From positions 23,449 through 87,448 of the forward strand of contig NZ_JAHPPD010000001.1 of NCBI RefSeq assembly GCF_019061365.1: DNA of 64,000 nucleotides, given 5' to 3'. Shown one piece after another: positions 18,828-28,707 of this stretch. Position numbers and translations under genes: made by a program. Below the pieces are notes generated by a model, which saw nothing but the letters and a program-made list of their open reading frames with translations, made no database searches and was not told the origin of the DNA. The DNA comes from Lentilactobacillus dabitei (GTDB lineage Bacteria > Bacillota > Bacilli > Lactobacillales > Lactobacillaceae). The stretch's first letter is position 1. Each line of letters opens with the position of its first letter.

Positions 18828-19253
18828 ATGAACGTCAGGGATAAAATTCAAGTGATTATCGATAGCGGGGATAGTGCTTATCAAATCCAACAGTTGACTG
18901 GAGTTAACTCATCAGTCATTATTCGCTTAAGAAATAATAACCGTTCGATTGATAATTTATCATTGAAAACCGTTGAGAAACTTGAACAGTACTATGATTA
19001 TCACTTATCAGCCAAACATCCAGCACCAAAGGATGTCCATTTATCACATTTTCGCCACCGACTCATCAACGTTTTACAGGAATTGTATGAGTTCCAGCAG
19101 GAAAAGGTTGAACAAGTGGACGCCCCTGATGATGAACAGGCAATGGCTGCAGTCATCGAGCAACTCTTTAATGACATTTTGGCTGATCAGTTAGAAATCG
19201 AAAAAATGAAACAAATCTACAACCAGAAGTTAACTAAGAAGCCAACAGTGTAA
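18828..19253 (+). CDS. Small helix-turn-helix-like protein of unknown function
   Basis: 141 residues. Residues 15-55 (SAYQIQQLTGVNSSVIIRL then NLSLKTVEKLEQYY) look like a Cro/CI-type HTH followed by its last helix. The rest is a helical, acidic region likely to dimerise (LQELYEFQQEKVEQVDAPDD). GAAGGAA lies six bases before the ATG. It is monocistronic, behind a palindromic promoter and ahead of a terminator. It is probably a regulator, but the lack of a typical recognition-helix consensus leaves this unsure. Confidence 0.75.
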   Translation: MNVRDKIQVIIDSGDSAYQIQQLTGVNSSVIIRLRNNNRSIDNLSLKTVEKLEQYYDYHLSAKHPAPKDVHLSHFRHRLINVLQELYEFQQEKVEQVDAPDDEQAMAAVIEQLFNDILADQLEIEKMKQIYNQKLTKKPTV

Positions 19254-19273
19254 TTCAAAAAACATAAGACAGT

Positions 19274-19316
19274 AAAAATGGGAAGCAGATCATGATGATC
19301 GCATCCCGTTTTTTTA
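19274..19316. terminator. Terminator between the HTH gene and lepA
   Basis: GGGA-GC-GATC / GATC-GC-TCCC stem with small mismatches. Seven T follow on the plus strand and an A run before the stem serves lepA on the minus strand. Confidence 0.75.
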
Positions 19317-19319
19317 CGC

Positions 19320-21158
19320 CTATTTGTCGCCTTTTTCTTCCTCGTCAGTCTGCAAAACCGCCATGAAAGCGGCCTGTGGGATATCGACCTTGCCCACAGC
19401 TTTCATCCGTTTCTTACCGGCCTTCTGCTTCTCAAGTAACTTCATCCGTCGAGTTCGATCACCACCATACAACTTGGCGGTCACGTCTTTTCGATAAGCC
19501 TTAATATTGGTCCGGGCAATAATCTTTGCCCCAATTGCGGCTTGGACCGGAATTTCAAAGTTTTGTCGTGGAATGATGTTCTTTAATTTGCCAACGATGT
19601 CACGAGCACGAGTGGCCGCAAACTGTCTGTGTGAAATGAAACTTAAGGCATCGACCTGTTCGCCGTTTAAGAGAATATCAATTTTAACCAGATCACTTGG
19701 CTTGTAGTCTTCCAAATCGTAATCAAGCGAAGCATATCCCTTAGTGCTGGATTTTAACTTATCAAAGAAATCAAAGATAATTTCTGACAATGGCATGTGA
19801 TAAATCACATTTACCCGGTATTCATCGAGGTATTCCATTGTGTCAAATTCACCCCGGCGGCGTTGGCAAAGTTCCATGACAGGTCCTACATACTCGTTAG
19901 GCACCATGATGGTTGCTTTCACATAGGGTTCAGAAATCTGTTTAATTGCTGAAACGTCGGGCATTTCAGATGGGTTTTCAACTTCTTTCTTTTCACCATC
20001 TGTCATATCGACTTCATAGGTAACTGACGGCGCGGTGGTAATTAACTCAAGATTAAATTCCCGCTCTAACCGTTCCTGAACAACATCCATGTGAAGCAAG
20101 CCCAAAAAGCCACAGCGAAAGCCAAACCCCAACGCCTTAGAAATTTCTGGTTCAAATTCCAACGCAGCATCGTTCAGTTTTAATTTCTCAAGAGCCTCAC
20201 GTAAATCGTCGAACTTCGCGTTGTCGGTTGGATAAAGTCCGGCGTATACCATTGGATTCATAATCCGATAACCAGGCAGCGCTTCGTCAGCGGGGTCGTC
20301 AGCGTTGGTAACCGTATCACCGACACGAGTTTGAGTAATATCCTTAATACTGGCAGTGATGTAGCCAACATCGCCAGACATCAAGTAGTCACGTTTAACC
20401 GGCTTGGGTGAGTTTACACCAACTTCGGTTACTTCATATTCACTGCCACTGTTCATCATCCGAATCTTGTCACCAGGCTGAACGGTTCCTTCGAACAGAC
20501 GGACGCTCAAAACAACCCCACGATAGTCATCGTAAACTGAGTCAAAAACCAACGCCTTTAATGGCCCGTTCACATCACCATCGGGAGCCGGTATTTTATG
20601 AACAATTTGTTCAAGCAAATCTTCAATTCCAATGCCCTTCTTAGCACTTGCCAAAACAGCATCAGATGCGTCAATTCCGATGACATTCTCAATTTCAGTT
20701 CGTACTTTTTCAGGTTCAGCTGACGGCAAATCAATTTTGTTAATCACCGGAACAATTTCAAGGTTGTCATCGATAGCTAAATAAACGTTAGCCAACGTTT
20801 GAGCTTCAACCCCTTGAGCAGCATCGACGACCAAAACAGCCCCTTCACAGGCCGCCAAACTTCGTGACACTTCGTATGAGAAGTCAACGTGTCCAGGGGT
20901 ATCAATTAGATGAAACTCATAGTCATGCCCGTCTTTGGCATGATAAGTCAACTCAACGGCATTCAACTTGATCGTAATACCCCGTTCTCGTTCCAGATCC
21001 ATGTTATCCAACAATTGATCCTTCATGTCCCGTTTAGCAACTGTATCAGTCATTTCGAGAATTCGATCAGCCAGTGTCGATTTCCCATGGTCGATGTGAG
21101 CAACGATGGAGAAATTGCGAATATACTTTTGATGTTCCTTCATTTTTTCTAAATCCAT
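19320..21158 (-). CDS. lepA: Elongation factor 4 (LepA), GTPase
   Basis: 612 residues. GTPase motifs [36 protein letters not shown] and [11 protein letters not shown] are at the N-terminus, followed by EF-G-like domains II, III and V and the LepA-specific C-terminal domain. It acts on ribosomes in initiation or back-translocation under stress. I start at the ATG giving [16 protein letters not shown], which has AAAGTGAG upstream and matches the family; an in-frame ATG six codons earlier has a poorer site. It is followed by a bidirectional terminator and lies downstream of dnaJ. Confidence 0.97.
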   Translation of the reverse strand: MDLEKMKEHQKYIRNFSIVAHIDHGKSTLADRILEMTDTVAKRDMKDQLLDNMDLERERGITIKLNAVELTYHAKDGHDYEFHLIDTPGHVDFSYEVSRSLAACEGAVLVVDAAQGVEAQTLANVYLAIDDNLEIVPVINKIDLPSAEPEKVRTEIENVIGIDASDAVLASAKKGIGIEDLLEQIVHKIPAPDGDVNGPLKALVFDSVYDDYRGVVLSVRLFEGTVQPGDKIRMMNSGSEYEVTEVGVNSPKPVKRDYLMSGDVGYITASIKDITQTRVGDTVTNADDPADEALPGYRIMNPMVYAGLYPTDNAKFDDLREALEKLKLNDAALEFEPEISKALGFGFRCGFLGLLHMDVVQERLEREFNLELITTAPSVTYEVDMTDGEKKEVENPSEMPDVSAIKQISEPYVKATIMVPNEYVGPVMELCQRRRGEFDTMEYLDEYRVNVIYHMPLSEIIFDFFDKLKSSTKGYASLDYDLEDYKPSDLVKIDILLNGEQVDALSFISHRQFAATRARDIVGKLKNIIPRQNFEIPVQAAIGAKIIARTNIKAYRKDVTAKLYGGDRTRRMKLLEKQKAGKKRMKAVGKVDIPQAAFMAVLQTDEEEKGDK

Positions 21159-21212
21159 GTTGTATCTCACTTTCATTCTTCATTAAATCTCTTATACCAA
21201 CCATTATAACAA

Positions 21213-21242
21213 TTAAGAGGCTGGATTTAACCAACCTCTTAA
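21213..21242 (-). terminator. Terminator between dnaJ and lepA
   Basis: TTAAGAGG-TGG / CCA-CCTCTTAA hairpin. On the minus strand it is followed by TTAATTGTTATAA, a weak T tract, 33 bases after the dnaJ stop. Confidence 0.65.
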
Positions 21243-21274
21243 AATAATGTCACTTATTTAAGTTTAGAATGCCT

Positions 21275-22423
21275 CTATTTTTTGTTATCGAAAGCATCCT
21301 TCATTTTGTCAAAAAAATGACCGCCGCCTTTGCCATCCAGGCTTTCACCACTCGCTTTGGCAAATGCTTCCAAAGCAACTTTTTGGTCCTTATTTAAATT
21401 CTTAGGGGTTGTAACAGTCACCGTAACCCGTTCATCACCAGTGCCATTACCACGAAGACGAGGAGCGCCTTTACCTTTCAATCTAAACGTCGTTCCAGTT
21501 TGCGTTCCAGCAGGGATCTTCAATTCAACATCTCCATGGACCGTTTTCACTTTGACCTTGCCACCTAAAGCAGCACGGGCAAAACTGATTTTCTCGTCAA
21601 CAAAAATAGTTGAGCCGTCTCGAGTAAAGTCTTTACTTGGTTTAACTTTAAAGACAATGTACAGATCACCGTAAGGGCCGCCATTTTCGCCAGCTTCACC
21701 TTGTCCTTGAAGGCGCATTTGTTGACCATCGTCGATTCCGGCTGGAACATTGACTTCTAATTCATGACGTTCGTCAACTCGACCACGACCACCACAGGTT
21801 GGGCACTTTTCTTTAATTTCTTTACCAGTTCCATGACAAACTGGGCAGGTTTGCCGAGACTGCATTCTGCCGAGCGGCGTATTCGTTTCAGTCGTGACAT
21901 ATCCACGGCCGCCACAACGAGAACAGGTTACAGGTGAGGTCCCTGGCTTGGCACCAGTTCCACCACAAGTCTTACATTGAGCTTCACGATTATATTTAAT
22001 AACCGTCTTCTTACCAAAAATGGCTTCTTCAAATTCCAGCGTCATTTGATACTGGAGATCGCGGCCCTGCCTTGGTGCAGAAGGATCCGCATTCCGTTGG
22101 CCGCCACCAAAGAATTGGCTGAAAATATCATCAAAACCAAAACCGCCGCCACCATCGAAATTACCGAATCCACCAGCGCCGCCACCGCCAAATCCGGCAC
22201 CAGCACCATCGGCTGATCCGTATTGGTCATAGTTTGCCCGCTTCTGTGGGTCACTTAACGTTTCATATGCTTCGTTAATTTCCTTGAACTTCTCCTCAGC
22301 ATTAGGAGCCTTGTTGATGTCAGGGTGCCACTTCTTGGACAACTTACGATAGGCGTGTTTGATTTCATCGTCGCTGGCGTCTTTTGAGACCCCGAGGATA
22401 TCATAATAATCTTTACTTGCCAT
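21275..22423 (-). CDS. dnaJ: Chaperone DnaJ (Hsp40)
   Basis: 382 residues, type I. A J domain holds the HPD motif ([10 protein letters not shown]), then a Gly/Phe-rich linker (about 70-105), four CxxCxGxG zinc repeats ([32 protein letters not shown]) and the C-terminal client-binding domain. It delivers unfolded clients to DnaK and stimulates its ATPase. It is the last gene of the hrcA-grpE-dnaK-dnaJ operon, with a hairpin in the 111-base gap after dnaK. Confidence 0.97.
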   Translation of the reverse strand: MASKDYYDILGVSKDASDDEIKHAYRKLSKKWHPDINKAPNAEEKFKEINEAYETLSDPQKRANYDQYGSADGAGAGFGGGGAGGFGNFDGGGGFGFDDIFSQFFGGGQRNADPSAPRQGRDLQYQMTLEFEEAIFGKKTVIKYNREAQCKTCGGTGAKPGTSPVTCSRCGGRGYVTTETNTPLGRMQSRQTCPVCHGTGKEIKEKCPTCGGRGRVDERHELEVNVPAGIDDGQQMRLQGQGEAGENGGPYGDLYIVFKVKPSKDFTRDGSTIFVDEKISFARAALGGKVKVKTVHGDVELKIPAGTQTGTTFRLKGKGAPRLRGNGTGDERVTVTVTTPKNLNKDQKVALEAFAKASGESLDGKGGGHFFDKMKDAFDNKK

Positions 22424-22479
22424 TAGAAACTCCCATCTTCAATCAATTGTTTATCCTTGATAGAATACCATATTTTAAC

Positions 22480-22504
22480 AAAAAGCCAAAGCCAGATTGG
22501 CCTT
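22480..22504 (-). terminator. Terminator-like hairpin between dnaK and dnaJ
   Basis: On the minus strand CAAGGCCA-ATC-TGGCTTTG (one G-T pair) is followed by GCTTTTTG. It could lower dnaJ expression relative to dnaK or be a processing site. Confidence 0.5.
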
Positions 22505-22534
22505 GACTTCTCGTCTAAATAACAATCTCAAAGA

Positions 22535-24406
22535 TTATTTTTTATCATCGTGAACTTCATGGAAGTCACCGTCAACGGTACCGTCGCCGCCTTTACCATC
22601 ATCTTTGTTATCATCAGATGAACTTTGCGAACCGGTTTGAGCACCCTGAGCACCGCCATCTTTTGGCGCTTGTTGTTGATATAACTTAACGGCAAGGTCT
22701 TGGACGATCTTGTTCAAATCATCTTTCTTAGCCTTCATGTCGTCAACGTTATTGTCTTCCTTAGCTTTCTTAAGTGCATCACGGGCATCTTCGGCCTTCT
22801 TAATTTCGTCATCGGAAACCTTACCTTTAACTTCCTTAAGGGTCTTGTCAGTCTGGAAGAGTAACTGGTCAACTTCGTTATTGAGATCAGCAGATTCCTT
22901 ACGTTGCTTATCTGCCTCTTCGTTTTCCTTGGCTTCCTTCATCATCTTCTTGATTTCATCATCGGAAAGACCTGACGAATCTTTGATGGTAATCTTTTGT
23001 TCCTTACCAGTTCCTTTATCCTTGGCAGAAACGTTCACAATTCCGTTCTTGTCAATGTCAAAGGTAACTTCAATTTGAGGAACACCTCTAGGGGCAGCAG
23101 GAATGTCAGTCAACTGGAATTGACCCAGTGTCTTGTCATCGGCAGCCATCGGTCGTTCACCTTGAAGAACATGGATATCTACGGCTGGTTGATTATCTGC
23201 GGCAGTTGAGAAGACCTGTGACTTACTAGTTGGAATGGTTGTATTCCGATCAATTAACTTAGTGAAGACCCCACCCATGGTTTCAATACCAAGTGACAAT
23301 GGGGTAACATCAAGCAAAACAACATCCTTAACATCACCAGTAATCACACCACCTTGAACAGCAGCCCCTAAGGCAACCGCTTCATCAGGGTTAATTGAGT
23401 GATTAGATTCCTTACCAGTCCATGACTTAACGGCTTCTTGAACAGCTGGGATTCGAGTTGAACCACCATTTAAGATCACTTGATCGATGTCTGAAGTTTG
23501 TAATCCGGCATCCTTCAGAGCGTTGTCAAATGGCACCTTGGTCTTTGCAACCAAGTCAGATGTCAATTCGTTGAACTTTGCACGAGTCAAAGTCGTTTGC
23601 AAATGTAATGGACCGTTATCGCCAGCTGAAATAAATGGCAGGCTAATTTCGGATTCAGTCACACCTGACAAGTCTTTCTTAGCCTTTTCGGCAGCATCCT
23701 TCAAACGTTGAAGAGCCATCTTATCCTTAGAAAGATCAACTCCATTTTCTTTTTTGAAGTTATCAACCAACCAATCAATAATCCGTTGATCAAAGTCATC
23801 CCCACCAAGGTGAGTATCACCATTAGTTGAAAGTACTTGGAAGACACCATCACCTAATTCAAGGATGGAAACATCAAAAGTACCACCACCTAAGTCGTAA
23901 ACTAAGATCTTTTCATCTTTATCTTGCTTATCAAGGCCGTAAGCCAAAGCTGCAGCAGTTGGTTCGTTGATGATTCGCTTAACATTTAAACCAGCAATCT
24001 TTCCAGCATCCTTGGTTGCCTGACGTTGGGCATCATTAAAGTAGGCAGGAACAGTGATAACAGCATCTGTCACTTTGTCACCCAAATAATTTTCTGCGAA
24101 ATCTTTAATATACTGCAAAATCATTGCTGAAATTTGCTGTGGTGTATATTTTTTGCCTTCGATATCAACTGTATAACCTTGTTCACCCATATGACTCTTA
24201 ATTGACCGAACAGTGTTAGGGTTTGTAATCTCTTGACGCTTAGCAACTTCACCAACCTGAGGCTTGCCATCTTTAAATGCCACAACAGATGGTGTAGTTC
24301 GGGCTCCTTCAGGGTTTGCAATGATTTTAGGCTCGCTGCCTTCCAATACGGCAACGGCTGAGTTAGTGGTACCTAAATCAATACCGATAATTTTATTACT
24401 TGCCAT
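22535..24406 (-). CDS. dnaK: Chaperone DnaK (Hsp70)
   Basis: 623 residues. The nucleotide-binding domain (about 1-380) shows [17 protein letters not shown], the [14 protein letters not shown] phosphate loop and [15 protein letters not shown] substrate-binding domain and helical lid follow, with a Gln/Gly/Asp-rich disordered tail ([18 protein letters not shown]). It binds exposed hydrophobic segments, using ATP, with GrpE and DnaJ. The segment between subdomains is shorter than in E. coli, as in Gram-positives. Heat-shock control by HrcA/CIRCE at the operon start. Confidence 0.98.
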   Translation of the reverse strand: MASNKIIGIDLGTTNSAVAVLEGSEPKIIANPEGARTTPSVVAFKDGKPQVGEVAKRQEITNPNTVRSIKSHMGEQGYTVDIEGKKYTPQQISAMILQYIKDFAENYLGDKVTDAVITVPAYFNDAQRQATKDAGKIAGLNVKRIINEPTAAALAYGLDKQDKDEKILVYDLGGGTFDVSILELGDGVFQVLSTNGDTHLGGDDFDQRIIDWLVDNFKKENGVDLSKDKMALQRLKDAAEKAKKDLSGVTESEISLPFISAGDNGPLHLQTTLTRAKFNELTSDLVAKTKVPFDNALKDAGLQTSDIDQVILNGGSTRIPAVQEAVKSWTGKESNHSINPDEAVALGAAVQGGVITGDVKDVVLLDVTPLSLGIETMGGVFTKLIDRNTTIPTSKSQVFSTAADNQPAVDIHVLQGERPMAADDKTLGQFQLTDIPAAPRGVPQIEVTFDIDKNGIVNVSAKDKGTGKEQKITIKDSSGLSDDEIKKMMKEAKENEEADKQRKESADLNNEVDQLLFQTDKTLKEVKGKVSDDEIKKAEDARDALKKAKEDNNVDDMKAKKDDLNKIVQDLAVKLYQQQAPKDGGAQGAQTGSQSSSDDNKDDGKGGDGTVDGDFHEVHDDKK

Positions 24407-24433
24407 AGATAATCCTCTTTTTCTTTTAAAGAT

Positions 24434-25039
24434 TTATTTTGCTACAACAACCATTGCTGGTCGTAAAACACGGTCCTTCAAACGGTAACCGTCCTGAAGA
24501 ACTTGAACAACCGTTTCAGCAGGATGATCCTCATCCGCATCTGCAGTTTGGATAGCCTGTTCAAACTTTGGATCAAATGGTTTATTCAGGGCGTCAACAA
24601 CCTCCACACCATTATCCTTGAGTGCTTTGTTAAGATGCTCATAAACCATCGATACACCCTTTTTAAGCTGTTTCCCATTGTCGTCAGTGACTTCAACGGC
24701 AAGTGCTCGTTGTAAATTATCAACAATTGGTAGGATGTCATGAGCCAACTGCTGGCCATCATACTTAATTAAATCAGCTTGTTCTTTTTTTGCGTGATTC
24801 TGAATATTTTTCATATCAGCTTCAGCACGAAGATATCGATTTTCCATATCATCAAGCTTTTTTTGAAGTTGAACAACTGTCTGCTTCAACTTGGTAACAT
24901 CTTCAGCACTCTTACTGGAATGGTCAGCCGCAACCTTTTTTTCATGATCATTTTTTGCCTGATCTTTGGGTTGGGCAGTCGACTGTTCCTTTGGCTGGTC
25001 CTGCTTCTTATTCAGTGATTCTTCCTTATTCTCTGCCAA
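24434..25039 (-). CDS. grpE: Nucleotide exchange factor GrpE
   Basis: 201 residues. A charged, Lys/Gln-rich, disordered N-terminus (about 1-45) is followed by a long coiled-coil helix (VTKLKQTVVQLQKKLDDMENRYLRAEADMKN) and the C-terminal beta domain ending in the family motif VVQVLQDGYRLKDRVLRPAMVVVAK. It releases ADP from DnaK as a dimer. It lies between hrcA and dnaK with short gaps. Confidence 0.97.
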   Translation of the reverse strand: MAENKEESLNKKQDQPKEQSTAQPKDQAKNDHEKKVAADHSSKSAEDVTKLKQTVVQLQKKLDDMENRYLRAEADMKNIQNHAKKEQADLIKYDGQQLAHDILPIVDNLQRALAVEVTDDNGKQLKKGVSMVYEHLNKALKDNGVEVVDALNKPFDPKFEQAIQTADADEDHPAETVVQVLQDGYRLKDRVLRPAMVVVAK

Positions 25040-25073
25040 ACAATCGCCTCCTTAGGTTGCCAAATCGCTGGCA

Positions 25074-26111
25074 TTAGTCCTGGTCATCATCATAGTAGCC
25101 GAGAAGCTTCTTAGTCAGTTCCTCTCGTAATGCACCAACTATGCCAATAACCTTCGAATACGGCATCCTTGTCGGCCCAATGACCGCAATGACCCCGTGT
25201 CCATACTCCTTTAAATCATAAGTTCCAGTGATTATACTGTAATCTTTCAACAGATCGTTTCGCAATTCACCACCGATCCGAACCTGAACGTCGTTGGACT
25301 TGGTATTAATGATTTTTTGTACCGTGTCCTCGGTTCCAAGTAAGTTATAAAGGGGCTTCAAGCGATCAACATCTTGACGCTCGACAAATCGCAGCAAGTT
25401 CAACTCACCATCAACGTGAACTTTGTCCTTACCGGCTTCGTTAAGCATCTCACCAAATATCTTCAAAAATCCTTCAGGAGTTTGAATATACTTGGTCATT
25501 AGCATTGGAATATCGAACTTGAGTTTCTCTAAAACCTGTCGCAACGGCTTGCCAACCAATTCGGAATTAATAATGTTAACAATCGTTTCCAGCTGCTCAG
25601 ACGATACATTTGCCAGGCGGAAAATCTTATTCACAACATGACCGTTATTCGTGACGATAATTGCCATCACCTGTCGGTCATCAAGCTTCACAAGTCGAAA
25701 GCCACCCAACGTCACATCATCGCCTGATTCTGGATTGAATGTTAACGCCATATAATTGGTTAAATCAGACAAAACCTTCGCAGATTCTTGGACGATCTCA
25801 TCAATTCTATTAAACTCACTGTTAAAAGAGCTCTTAATCAAATCTTCGGCACTATCATCAAGTGGATCCGGTTCAACCAAGTTATCCACATAATACCGAT
25901 AACCTTCAATGGATGGTACCCGGCCTGATGAAAAATGTGTCTTGGTAATCAAGCCCTTTGATTCAAGTGCAGCCATATCGTTTCTAACCGTCGCAGAACT
26001 GACATGGGTTGGAAACTCTGAAGCTAATGCCTTGGAACCAACTGGCATTCCCGTTCTTGTATAATCACGAATGATTATTTGAAGAATATTTTTTTGCCTA
26101 TCCGTTAACAC
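25074..26111 (-). CDS. hrcA: Heat-inducible transcription repressor HrcA
   Basis: 345 residues. An N-terminal winged helix (LTDRQKNILQIIIRDY, then SSATVRNDMAALE) is followed by a GAF-like domain and the inserted dimerisation part. It binds CIRCE operators and needs GroEL for activity. I choose GTG 26111, giving a protein that starts (M)LTDRQKNIL like its relatives and having AGAGGTG five to seven bases upstream. A GTG three codons earlier overlaps the ribosome binding site. It is the first gene of the operon, with two CIRCE boxes around its promoter. Confidence 0.96.
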   Translation of the reverse strand: MLTDRQKNILQIIIRDYTRTGMPVGSKALASEFPTHVSSATVRNDMAALESKGLITKTHFSSGRVPSIEGYRYYVDNLVEPDPLDDSAEDLIKSSFNSEFNRIDEIVQESAKVLSDLTNYMALTFNPESGDDVTLGGFRLVKLDDRQVMAIIVTNNGHVVNKIFRLANVSSEQLETIVNIINSELVGKPLRQVLEKLKFDIPMLMTKYIQTPEGFLKIFGEMLNEAGKDKVHVDGELNLLRFVERQDVDRLKPLYNLLGTEDTVQKIINTKSNDVQVRIGGELRNDLLKDYSIITGTYDLKEYGHGVIAVIGPTRMPYSKVIGIVGALREELTKKLLGYYDDDQD

Positions 26112-26126
26112 CAGAATCACCTCTTT

Positions 26127-26153
26127 TTAGCACTCAATATATTCGAGTGCTAA
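26127..26153 (-). promoter_or_regulatory. CIRCE operator (perfect), hrcA leader
   Basis: TTAGCACTC-N9-GAGTGCTAA, matching the HrcA consensus exactly. It lies between the promoter and the hrcA start, in the transcribed leader. Confidence 0.97.
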
Positions 26154-26164
26154 GGCACATTTAT

Positions 26165-26193
26165 AATTTAACAAACCACTCCACATTAGTCAA
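26165..26193 (-). promoter_or_regulatory. Sigma-A promoter of hrcA-grpE-dnaK-dnaJ
   Basis: On the minus strand TTGACT (26188-26193) and TAAATT (26165-26170) are spaced by 17 bases, between two CIRCE-type repeats. Confidence 0.85.
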
Positions 26194-26210
26194 GGAATTA
26201 TGGCCGATTT

Positions 26211-26237
26211 TTAGCATTATTTTGTTTTGAGTGCTAA
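26211..26237 (-). promoter_or_regulatory. Second, degenerate CIRCE operator upstream of the hrcA promoter
   Basis: TTAGCATTA-N9-GAGTGCTAA: one half is perfect, the other differs from consensus at its last three bases. It ends six bases from the ribF stop and lies just upstream of the -35 box, so HrcA could bind on both sides of the promoter. Confidence 0.8.
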
Positions 26238-26242
26238 TTGTG

Positions 26243-27205
26243 CTAATTCAAACTCTTGGAATGGTCTTTGAAATATTGACGGGTTTCGTTGGCATCCTGA
26301 TCGAGTTGGTTAATCAATTGCTCTGGTGTCTGGAATTTAATCTCATCTCGCAGATAATGCAGCCAATCAACTGTCACAATTTCGCCGTAAATATTTTGAT
26401 CAAAGTCCAATAAGTTGATTTCGACGGTCATTGGATGGACATCTGAGAAAGTGACATTCTTGCCGATTGAAGCCATTCCAAGGTATTTTTTCCCAGCAAT
26501 CGCAACGGTCACAACATAGATCCCAATTCGGGGTAACCACTGGTATTCTGAATGCTCAACGTTGGCGGTGGGATAACCCAACAAACGGCCGCGTTCTTCA
26601 CCGTGGACGATCACCCCTTTTGTTTGAAACGGCCGACCAAGCAACTCATTGACTTCATCGATATTACCGGAATCCAACTCAATTCGAATTCTGGTAGAGC
26701 TGACCTTTTTCCCATCGCTATCAACTGGAGGAACGGTAATGACTTTGAATTTCCCGTTGGCATACTTTGGGAGATTTTTCATGGTGGCAGTTTGTTTATC
26801 ACCGTATGTATGGTCAAATCCAGCAACTACAGCGACGGCATTAAAACGATCAATAAAATTCGTAACAAATTGGGCTGGCGGCTGGCTTTGAAATGCATAA
26901 GAATAATTAACCAAAAAGACTTGATCAACCCCAAATTTTTCAAACAACTCCATCTTGTAGTCGAGTAGTGTCAAATAACGTTTTTCATGAGCGGCCATTT
27001 TTTTATAAACTAGGGCAGGATGATGGTCATAAGTGAGGACTGCGAACTTAGCTCCCACTTTTTCCGCCTCTACTTTGGCTCGTTGAAGCACCTCTTGATG
27101 CCCCTTGTGGAAGCCGTCAAACAACCCCATTGCAACGACTGTCTTTCCTTCGACATGAAAGGAGTCGGCCAGTGGATAATGAAGTTTAGATATTTTCATA
27201 ATCAT
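26243..27205 (-). CDS. ribF: Bifunctional riboflavin kinase / FAD synthetase
   Basis: 320 residues. The N-terminal nucleotidyltransferase domain has GLFDGFHKGHQEVL and the later SSTRIR. The C-terminal riboflavin kinase domain (about 185-310) has GRPFQTKGVIVHGEERGRLLGYPTANVE. It converts riboflavin to FMN and then FAD. AGAAGGTG precedes two possible ATG starts two codons apart (M1 and M3). It follows truB by 15 bases, the common truB-ribF order. Confidence 0.96.
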   Translation of the reverse strand: MIMKISKLHYPLADSFHVEGKTVVAMGLFDGFHKGHQEVLQRAKVEAEKVGAKFAVLTYDHHPALVYKKMAAHEKRYLTLLDYKMELFEKFGVDQVFLVNYSYAFQSQPPAQFVTNFIDRFNAVAVVAGFDHTYGDKQTATMKNLPKYANGKFKVITVPPVDSDGKKVSSTRIRIELDSGNIDEVNELLGRPFQTKGVIVHGEERGRLLGYPTANVEHSEYQWLPRIGIYVVTVAIAGKKYLGMASIGKNVTFSDVHPMTVEINLLDFDQNIYGEIVTVDWLHYLRDEIKFQTPEQLINQLDQDANETRQYFKDHSKSLN

Positions 27206-27220
27206 TTACACCTTCTTAAT

Positions 27221-28126
27221 TTACGCGATAAACATTTTATAGGGACGATATTTCATAAGCTCAGCATCAAATTTGTACAGGGCTTTGACTGCTCCCATGT
27301 AGGTTAAACAAACAACGGGCTTGTGATCAGGATTGATGGATTGATCCAGAAAACCACCATGGGAAACAATTTCCCAACGGCTCTCATCAAGTCTGTATTG
27401 AGGATAATCGGCTAAAGCCTCTGCCAGGGGCCGAAAGATCGTTTTCAAGTTGTCGTTGTCAACTGCTGCTTGAATCTGTTTTAAAGTGACACACTGGGAG
27501 ATATCAAAACCCCCGCTCTTTATCCGGGTTAAATTCGTCATTACTGAGGGAACGTTGATCAGTTTGCCGAAATCTACCGCAAGGGTCCTCACGTAGGTCC
27601 CTTTTGAACAACCAACTTCGAAATAAATCGTCTGGGTCTGCTTTTCCTGATCATAGGCGGCCGGTTTAAGCTGTTTAAAATAATCAATGTGAATTGGCCG
27701 AGGGTCACGGTCAATTGTTAATCCTTTACGGGCATATTCATACAACTTATGACCATTCACTTTAACTGCGGAATACATTGGTGGCACTTGCATGATATCG
27801 CCTGTTAATTTCGCCAAGACATCATCAATCTGGGCAGATGTTAACGGAGATTCAATCGGCTGTTGCGCAATCAGCGTTCCATCCAAATCCTCAGTATCGT
27901 AGGCCATTCCTAGCGTAATTTCACCTTGGTAGACTTTACCTGATTGCATCATCAATTCACTAATTTTCGTTGCCTGGCCAATACAAATAGGCAGAACTCC
28001 ATCAACATTTGGATCTAAGGTGCCAGTGTGCCCAACTTTTTTTGTGTGTAAAATTTTTCGTAATGAGCTCACACATTCATAACTCGTCATTCCGCGTTCT
28101 TTATATAAAGCAATTACGCCATCCAT
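27221..28126 (-). CDS. truB: tRNA pseudouridine(55) synthase
   Basis: 301 residues. The catalytic motif KVGHTGTLDPNVDGVLPICIG carries the essential Asp, and the RCSKGTY-type motif appears as EVGCSKGTYVRTLAVDFG. It makes the T-loop pseudouridine-55 in tRNAs. I start at ATG 28126 (MDGVIALYKERG) behind AGGAGAG; a longer frame upstream has no site and no homology. It lies between rbfA and ribF, with a large inverted repeat upstream. Confidence 0.97.
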   Translation of the reverse strand: MDGVIALYKERGMTSYECVSSLRKILHTKKVGHTGTLDPNVDGVLPICIGQATKISELMMQSGKVYQGEITLGMAYDTEDLDGTLIAQQPIESPLTSAQIDDVLAKLTGDIMQVPPMYSAVKVNGHKLYEYARKGLTIDRDPRPIHIDYFKQLKPAAYDQEKQTQTIYFEVGCSKGTYVRTLAVDFGKLINVPSVMTNLTRIKSGGFDISQCVTLKQIQAAVDNDNLKTIFRPLAEALADYPQYRLDESRWEIVSHGGFLDQSINPDHKPVVCLTYMGAVKALYKFDAELMKYRPYKMFIA

Positions 28127-28247
28127 TGTTTCTCTCCTAATAAAATCATGTAGTAAAATTATATCATAAAAATCAGCATGGGTAATAGCGTGTTTTGGCC
28201 TTACTGCCATCTTATTAACAGCATCATACGGCGAAAACTGCCATTAA

Positions 28248-28310
28248 TTACATAAGAGCTCCTGAACTAAATCCCCAAATCAGGGGTTTAATTCAGGAGC
28301 TCTTATGTAA
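28248..28310. repeat. Perfect 19-bp inverted repeat between rbfA and truB
   Basis: The arms at 28248-28266 and 28292-28310 match exactly. The 25-base loop itself can form a CCCC/GGGG mini-stem. No T run follows on the minus strand (TTAATGGCAG), so it is not a standard terminator. It could separate the rbfA and truB messages or be an RNase III site. Confidence 0.8.
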
Positions 28311-28338
28311 CCGAAAGACGTTTTTCTTCAGACACTTC

Positions 28339-28692
28339 TTATTCGCCTTGTTGCTTCAATTTATTAATCAATTGGTCAATCTTATCACCATATTGAACTG
28401 AACTATCCAATTCAAACTTAATTTCAGGTGTTTTATAAATACTCAATCGATGTCCTAACTCGCCACGAATCAGCCCAGCGGCCTTTTCAAGCCCCGTCTG
28501 AGTTGTTTGTTCATCCTCTGGTTTATCGGAGAGAATACTATAATAGATCGTCGCTTGCTGAAGATCACCGGTTACCTCGACTCCAGTTAAAGTCACTCCC
28601 TGTACTCGAGGATCCCGGACTCGTTTGAGCAAAATATCGTTAACTTCTTTTTGAATTTCTTGTTCCAATCGACCAACGCGATAATGAGCCAT
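28339..28692 (-). CDS. rbfA: 30S ribosome-binding factor A
   Basis: 117 residues, single KH-like domain starting MAHYRVGRLEQEIQKEVNDIL with DPRVQGVTLTGVEVTGDLQQA in the middle. It is needed for late maturation of 16S rRNA 5' end and cold adaptation. It follows infB by 15 bases, the standard nusA-infB-rbfA order. Confidence 0.97.
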   Translation of the reverse strand: MAHYRVGRLEQEIQKEVNDILLKRVRDPRVQGVTLTGVEVTGDLQQATIYYSILSDKPEDEQTTQTGLEKAAGLIRGELGHRLSIYKTPEIKFELDSSVQYGDKIDQLINKLKQQGE

Positions 28693-28707
28693 GAAAACAC
28701 CTCCGAA

